9,261 nt of DNA from Desulfobacteraceae bacterium (GTDB taxonomy: Bacteria > Desulfobacterota > Desulfobacteria > Desulfobacterales > UBA11574), in NCBI GenBank assembly GCA_029857875.1, contig JAOUGB010000061.1:1-9261 (forward strand), read 5' to 3'. A program made the position numbers and the translations under genes. Below are positions 5,346 through 9,261 of this stretch, piece after piece; the first letter of the stretch is position 1, and each line of letters begins with the position of its first letter. The notes beneath the pieces are model-generated. The model saw only the letters and a program-made list of their open reading frames with translations, was not told the origin of the DNA and did not search any database.

Positions 5346-6160
5346 TAAAATCTAAATGTAAACCGCGAGCTTCCTCTATGAACCATCTGTCCGAAGTCTC
5401 TGATCCAAAGATTTTCTTCCTCTGACAATGGACCTTTTTCCCGAAGATGACTTAAATTTTCTTGGAGTTGCCGGCGGTTTTTGGGGCCTGTGAGCACCAG
5501 ATCAACGTGGGGATCGGACAGGCAGAAGCGATAACAATCAGATGCGGTCATGACAGGACCGTTCCAGCCTTTGGGACGCTTAAGAAGACCACCCCATCTC
5601 GTGGCTGTATAGGCGACAATGGCTGGTTTGCGTTTGGCGAGGTGAGGGAAGATGTCTTGTTCAGCACCTGTATGAGCGGCATTATAACGGATCATAAGCA
5701 TGTCCAGCGGAGAATCTTCGGCGAGCTTGCCCGCCCGTTTCCGGTGGTGAATGCTCACGCCAATGGCCCGGACCTTGCCTGACTCTCGAAGGGATACCAG
5801 GGCGTCAATGGTGGAAGGCGTCCAGGCGCTCATACGACCCAGCCAAAAAAGCTGAAAAACATCGAGATACTCCGTGCCGAGCGCCTTAAGCAGTTGGTCG
5901 CAGGCACGCCTGATACCCCCTCCAAAATATCCGGTGGTCGGCCCGCAAGCTATGATGAGGGATTCCCGATCACGCTTGATAGCCGCTTTGAGCGACGTCG
6001 TTACACCTTGGGCTTTGGGGGTCCAAAAGACATAGTTTACACCCTGCTCTAGGGCCCACTCTAAATCCACTCCTTCAACACCATAGTTGGTGGCTAATCC
6101 GAGTCGGAATACCCGACGCCCAAGAGCGGGAACATCCCGATACAGGAAGTCATTGTTCAT
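5345..6160 (-). CDS. Aldo/keto reductase-fold protein lacking the catalytic tetrad
   Basis: This 271-aa protein follows the AKR (beta/alpha)8 pattern: GRRVFRLGLATNYGVEGVDL (14-33), ALEQGVNYVFW (36-46), CDQLLKALGTEYLDVFQLFW (87-106), LRESGKVRAIGVSIH (124-138), IRYNAAHTGAEQDIFPHL (157-174), and a late SDPHVDLVLTGPKNRRQLQE (215-234) where NADP binding normally sits. The usual Asp/Tyr/Lys/His active site is missing. GxNxxD is GVNYVF (Phe45), the Tyr position is Ala50/Gln51, the TK motif is CG (Gly73), and the His of LxxxH is Phe105. Normal AKR reduction of aldehydes or ketones is therefore doubtful; a different chemistry, a binding role or a redox-partner role is possible. The start has AAAGGGA about 11 bases upstream. 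The TAG stop abuts the MITE-like element, so the last residues may have been altered by that insertion. Confidence 0.85.
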   Translation of the reverse strand: MNNDFLYRDVPALGRRVFRLGLATNYGVEGVDLEWALEQGVNYVFWTPKAQGVTTSLKAAIKRDRESLIIACGPTTGYFGGGIRRACDQLLKALGTEYLDVFQLFWLGRMSAWTPSTIDALVSLRESGKVRAIGVSIHHRKRAGKLAEDSPLDMLMIRYNAAHTGAEQDIFPHLAKRKPAIVAYTATRWGGLLKRPKGWNGPVMTASDCYRFCLSDPHVDLVLTGPKNRRQLQENLSHLREKGPLSEEENLWIRDFGQMVHRGSSRFTFRF

Positions 6161-6424
6161 GAATGCGGATCCCTTTCATCTTACGCATTGTCCTTGACAC
6201 CAATCCACGACATTGCACGCCAGAGGCATATAATCTGGCTATCCTTGGCATAACTTGTAGCTCTCATATTCCCTATTGAACATCAAGCACTTTCTCTAAG
6301 AACGTGGGGGCAAAAAGATTTCCGGAGGAGAAGAAATATCTATCCCCTTTTTCTGCCAGAAACGGCAACAAAAAAGAGGGCGTAAAAATGGATGGCTTTT
6401 GGAAGTCTGTTCATAAGCATCAGA
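6161..6424. other. Intergenic gap between AKR and PilZ genes
   Basis: No gene is supported. The AKR promoter should lie here on the minus strand, but no clear -35/-10 pair was found. A plus-strand TTGACA (6194) and TATAAT (6229) are 29 bases apart, too far for one promoter. A GGAGGAG at about 6322 is not followed by a start codon. Confidence 0.4.
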
Positions 6425-6883
6425 TTATGATCTGAGATAAAATCCCAAGTCCTGTTTAAGTGAATTTGGCCCTAAGAACAGTCCACCGATATTGCGATCG
6501 GTGGTCCATTTTATTACAATGATAGGGTTAATTTCCATTTCTATGGGAGTGTCTAAATTAAATTTCAATTCAACGATATCATTTCTGGAAATATGATTTG
6601 GTTTAAGGCATGAAAATCGGATTCCTCTCATTGAAATATCTTCGACGACGATTTCCCCTTTTTCATCTTTTCCTTGGAGAAGATATTCACCAACAAGCTG
6701 GACATTCTTGCGATGATATTTTCTAAAATCCAAGGTGGTCCGAAAAACTTCCCCACATTTACATTTGGCCTTCAGTCTCTTATGCGAATCCTTAAACTTA
6801 AATACATTTTTAGTTTGTTCTAATCCGCATTTGGGGCAGAGAATCGTTACCTGATTGGAATTGTCTACATAAACTTTTTTCAT
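6425..6883 (-). CDS. PilZ domain protein with N-terminal zinc ribbon
   Basis: This is probably a c-di-GMP receptor of 152 aa in the cytoplasm. Residues 1-50 form a small zinc-ribbon-like domain with two Cys pairs, CPKCG (Cys16, Cys19) and CKCG (Cys41, Cys43). A PilZ domain follows from about 53. The c-di-GMP contact motif RxxxR is RKYHR (Arg54, Arg58), and the (D/N)xSxxG motif is DISMRG (Asp82, Ser84, Gly87); both are intact. No signal peptide or membrane segment is present. The ATG at 6881-6883 has GAGGA about 12 bases upstream, a slightly long spacing. It has no output domain, so it presumably acts by binding a partner such as a motility or surface-structure component. It stands alone, not in an obvious operon. 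Confidence 0.88.
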   Translation of the reverse strand: MKKVYVDNSNQVTILCPKCGLEQTKNVFKFKDSHKRLKAKCKCGEVFRTTLDFRKYHRKNVQLVGEYLLQGKDEKGEIVVEDISMRGIRFSCLKPNHISRNDIVELKFNLDTPIEMEINPIIVIKWTTDRNIGGLFLGPNSLKQDLGFYLRS

Positions 6884-7046
6884 TCTATTTTATCATCCTC
6901 ATCAAGTGGGTCTCTCGGATACTTTTCCATAGTTCATGTATGATATTTTAATATTCTTCATCATCAGGATCAACCTTATTTCGTATGTACAGATAAAATA
7001 CTCCTTGGAGCCAAACTGGCATTTGAGGTCTGACCAGAGTAACCAA

Positions 7047-7089
7047 CTATAATAACAGCAAATGAAGAACAAAATAGGTCCTAAAATCG
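7047..7089 (+). repeat. Repeat resembling joined flanks of the MITE-like element
   Basis: Bases 7047-7078 match 5171-5202 (27 of 32), the DNA left of the element. Bases 7074-7089 match 5338-5353 (14 of 16), the element's right end and flank. The two matches overlap by ATAGG. This looks like a related site without the palindromic insert, or a deletion product of it. Confidence 0.65.
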
Positions 7090-7175
7090 TCTTAAACGAT
7101 TCTTTTTGACCTCCCAAAAGGACCTTTTAAGCAAAATATAATCTATTAAAATAATCCTTAGACCTGTTATTTTGC

Positions 7176-7230
7176 ACCCAAAATTGTACGTTTAAGACCA
7201 AAAAACAGCTATTTTTAGAGTTCTTCTTAC
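7176..7230 (+). repeat. Dispersed ~54-bp repeat, copy 2
   Basis: This is the partner of 996-1049, in the same orientation. It shares ACCCAAAATT, GTTTAA, CAGCTA and TTAGAGTTCTTCTTAC. It lies 56 bases beyond the cyclase stop codon (minus-strand gene), so it may fall within that gene's 3' untranslated region. Confidence 0.75.
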
Positions 7231-7285
7231 TTATATTCAAATACTAATCGCGTCCCGACCCCAATTCGACTTTATTTGTTACACG

Positions 7286-9175
7286 TTACTTCAACCCAGC
7301 CTTTCTCAAGGCGCCAATATAGCGATCCGTATCCTCTTGATTTTTGTATCTGACTCTTTTTTCATATTTGTTAAGAGAAAATTTGGGATGTATCCTAAGC
7401 ACTTCAGCCGCTTCAGAACGAGCTTTCTCCCCGCGTCCGGATAAGCTATAAATCACAGTCATCGCTATATGGGCATACAGAGAATTGGGGTCTTGACTAA
7501 TCGCTTTTTCACATTCCGTGATAGCCTCTTCATATCGTCCAATCCAACAGTAGGTCATTGCTAAACCATGTAAGTACCAACTCGGAGGGATAGGATTAAT
7601 GCGAATCGCTTTTTTATATTCCCGAAGAGCTTCTTCCGACATGCCCATAAATCGAAGTGTTAAAGCCCTCCATGCATGGATATCAGCCACATTAGGATTA
7701 AGGGTGATACCTCTCTCTGATTCGGCAATGGCTTGATCATATTGCTTGATCAACAAAAATAAAAAGCCCAAGACAGCGTGTGAATAACCATTCATGTCAT
7801 CCAATTCGATGGCCTTTTTCACCAATTCGATCGCCTTTGTCAATGACTGTTTAGGAGATTTGCTCGTGCCAAGTAATGCATCATGCATGTAGGTTACACC
7901 AAGGAGCCTGTAGGCTGAAGCGTATTCCGGGTCTAAAGCGATGGCTTCTTCTGCCAGTTTCTTTGCCAAAGCAATACTCTCAATACTTAAATGATAGATA
8001 TTCTCACGGGCTTGCATGAACTTTAGATATGACTCAAGATTATCTGTAGCTTTCGCAGCCAATTGGGCTTGCTCACCTTCTGTTAACTCTACATTCATGG
8101 CCGTGATGATTTCTTTTGTAACCTCGTCTTGAATGGCAAATATGTCGGTTAGATTTCTGTCGTACCGTTCCGCCCACAGGTGGTTTCCCGTGGTCGCATC
8201 GACAAGCTGGGCCGTTATCCGCACTTTATCACCGGCCCTGCGAACACTACCCTCCAGCACAAACCGCACGCCTAGCTCCCGACCGATCTGCTGAACTGTC
8301 AGAGACTTACCTTTATAAGTGAAGCTTGAATTGCGTGCGATTACAAAAAGACGCCGTACCTTTGAAAGCGCTGTAATGATTTCTTCAGTGAGCCCATCGC
8401 TAAAATATTCTTGCTTTGGATCGTCGCTCATATTTACAAAAGGAAGGATGGCTATGGAAGGCTTGTCAGGAAGCGGAAATGCCATCTTTTCGACAGAGGC
8501 GGGTTCAATCGAGGTGCGGCGGGTATAGAAGTTCCAAAACGCCAAAGCACAAGCCACAATTGCAAGGACAACTAAGGCCGCTGTTGCTGTCCGTGGCCAT
8601 GCAGGTTTTGGAGTCTCCTCTCCAATCACCTTACCCGCATATTCTGGTTCAATTAAAATTTTATAGACCCGAACAGGTCCAGAAATATTCTTTACATCGT
8701 GCGCTCCAATATATTCATAGCCCAACTTCGTTAGTTTTTTCTTCACTTGATCGTAAACGTTTCGCGATATGCATACACCGCCTGGATCAGCCAGTCCTTC
8801 TATTCGTGCGGCAACGTTAACACCATCTCCATAAATTCGATCACCCTCATGGATGATATCTCCCAGGTTAATACCAATACGAAACACCATCTTTCTGTTA
8901 TCTGGAAGGTCTGCATTTTTCTCTTTTAATGTTTCCTGAATTTCAATTGCACTATTCACTGCATCGAGCGTACTGGCAAACTCAGCCAGCAAATTGTCGC
9001 CCGGGGAATCCACAACTCGGCCTTTGTGCTTAAAAATTAGGTCGGAGATTGTTTTGCGGTAGGCTGTGATGGTCTTTACTGTATGTTCCTCATCTTCGCC
9101 CATCAGGCGACTGTAACCTTTGACATCAGCGCTGAATATAGCCCTTAGCTTTCGGTCTAAGCTGTTCTCAGTCAT
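7286..9175 (-). CDS. Class III adenylate/guanylate cyclase with TolB-like and TPR domains
   Basis: This 629-aa membrane protein is predicted to make a cyclic nucleotide. The N-terminal class III catalytic domain (about 8-175) has metal-binding Asp17 (SADVKGYS) and Asp60 (SPGDNLLAEF), and transition-state Asn120/Arg124 in GDGVNVAARIEGLA. The purine-selecting Lys/Asp pair is not conserved: by position it becomes Asp56 and Arg113, so ATP versus GTP cannot be assigned. A transmembrane helix spans about 197-216. A TolB/FlgO-like domain follows (about 236-360; PSIAILPFVNMSDDPKQEYF, EYFSDGLTEEIITALSK, FVLEGSVRRAGDKVRITAQL). At least five TPR units then occupy about 385-597, for example GRYEEAITECEKAISQDPN. 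With one helix, the TPR part is inferred to be periplasmic and sensory. The start has GAGGGG eight bases upstream; the stop is TAA. Confidence 0.93.
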   Translation of the reverse strand: MTENSLDRKLRAIFSADVKGYSRLMGEDEEHTVKTITAYRKTISDLIFKHKGRVVDSPGDNLLAEFASTLDAVNSAIEIQETLKEKNADLPDNRKMVFRIGINLGDIIHEGDRIYGDGVNVAARIEGLADPGGVCISRNVYDQVKKKLTKLGYEYIGAHDVKNISGPVRVYKILIEPEYAGKVIGEETPKPAWPRTATAALVVLAIVACALAFWNFYTRRTSIEPASVEKMAFPLPDKPSIAILPFVNMSDDPKQEYFSDGLTEEIITALSKVRRLFVIARNSSFTYKGKSLTVQQIGRELGVRFVLEGSVRRAGDKVRITAQLVDATTGNHLWAERYDRNLTDIFAIQDEVTKEIITAMNVELTEGEQAQLAAKATDNLESYLKFMQARENIYHLSIESIALAKKLAEEAIALDPEYASAYRLLGVTYMHDALLGTSKSPKQSLTKAIELVKKAIELDDMNGYSHAVLGFLFLLIKQYDQAIAESERGITLNPNVADIHAWRALTLRFMGMSEEALREYKKAIRINPIPPSWYLHGLAMTYCWIGRYEEAITECEKAISQDPNSLYAHIAMTVIYSLSGRGEKARSEAAEVLRIHPKFSLNKYEKRVRYKNQEDTDRYIGALRKAGLK

Positions 9176-9261
9176 GAGGTCACCCCTCTTCTAATGGTTT
9201 AACAAAAGAAGAGACATTAAAAATGGGATAGTGGATTCAGGAAGTATAGGTCAGCTAATAT
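9176..9261 (-). promoter_or_regulatory. Upstream region of the cyclase gene
   Basis: This region holds the ribosome binding site GAGGGG (about 9184-9189) and presumably the promoter. An AGAAGAG/CTCTTCT-type inverted pair flanks the gap near 9187-9215. No confident -35/-10 or -24/-12 pair is visible before the window ends. Confidence 0.3.

Larger units (their letters stand above)
6884..7285. other. Intergenic stretch with two dispersed repeats
   Basis: No gene is supported. A 71-codon minus-strand frame (6902-7117) uses a TTG start and mostly covers repeat DNA, so it is not called. The stretch holds the 7047-7089 repeat, a small AATCGT/ACGATT stem at 7085-7101, and the 7176-7230 repeat. The PilZ promoter should be near its left end. 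Confidence 0.5.

Noticed and set aside
6194..6234. TTGACA and TATAAT on the plus strand
   Set aside because: The spacing is 29 bases rather than about 17, and no plus-strand gene follows.
6388..6435. 15-codon plus-strand ORF (MDGFWKSVHKHQIMI) preceded by GAGGG
   Set aside because: It is very short, overlaps the PilZ gene end on the other strand, and has no promoter or conservation evidence.
7085..7110. Terminator for the cyclase or for a plus-strand transcript
   Set aside because: The stem is only six base pairs of AT-rich sequence, with a weak T run, about 190 bases from the cyclase stop.
6902..7117. 71-codon minus-strand ORF
   Set aside because: It needs a TTG start, has no clear ribosome binding site, and much of it is repeat DNA also found at 5171-5202.

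Overview
The window looks like a chromosomal segment from a Gram-negative bacterium, most likely a Desulfobacterota (delta-proteobacterial) lineage. This is inferred from four things: the style of the large TPR nucleotidyl cyclase, the zinc-ribbon PilZ protein, the sigma-54 regulator fragment, and the load of small repeats and decayed insertion elements. No rRNA, tRNA or other decisive marker is present, so the taxonomy is tentative. Base composition is moderately AT-rich. All intact genes lie on the minus strand.

Left part (1-3238) is mostly mobile-element debris. Positions 1-466 hold no convincing gene. Positions 548-869 hold a short coding-like stretch split over two plus-strand frames. 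Then comes a repeat-dense stretch (996-1320): one copy of a dispersed ~54-bp repeat, two copies of a CCTGG/CCAGG hairpin, and two opposed arrays of an AAGTG-type short repeat. An IS110-family element follows. Its transposase (1484-2498) keeps the DEDD residues, the PGIG domain and a candidate catalytic serine, but is broken by two frameshifts, one in a 10-A run. The non-coding stretches on both sides of the transposase can fold and are candidates for a bridge-RNA region. Positions 2499-3238 are non-coding, with a perfect 36-bp palindrome and a minus-strand stretch that resembles the D1-D4 part of a group II intron without its reverse transcriptase.

Middle part (3239-5345): a single-domain GAF protein (3239-3796); a 600-bp gene-poor stretch with two back-to-back hairpins (4169-4268); an unrecognised 89-aa protein (4404-4673); the C-terminal remnant of a sigma-54-dependent regulator with an in-frame TAG (4754-5185); and a 140-bp MITE-like element (5206-5345) that abuts the next gene.

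Right part (5345-9175): an aldo/keto-reductase-fold protein that has lost the canonical catalytic tetrad, a zinc-ribbon PilZ protein (probable c-di-GMP receptor), and a 629-aa membrane protein with a class III nucleotidyl cyclase, a TolB-like domain and TPR repeats. Its purine-selecting residues are not the usual Lys/Asp pair. The right part also holds a second copy of the dispersed repeat (7176-7230) and a locus (7047-7089) that looks like a joined left and right flank of the MITE-like element. PilZ and cyclase both point to nucleotide second-messenger signalling, but each gene stands alone with long spacers, so there is no evidence of an operon. I see no convincing new multi-gene system. The most notable items are the decayed RNA-guided-type IS110 element, the degenerate AKR, the unusual cyclase pocket and the structured non-coding repeats.
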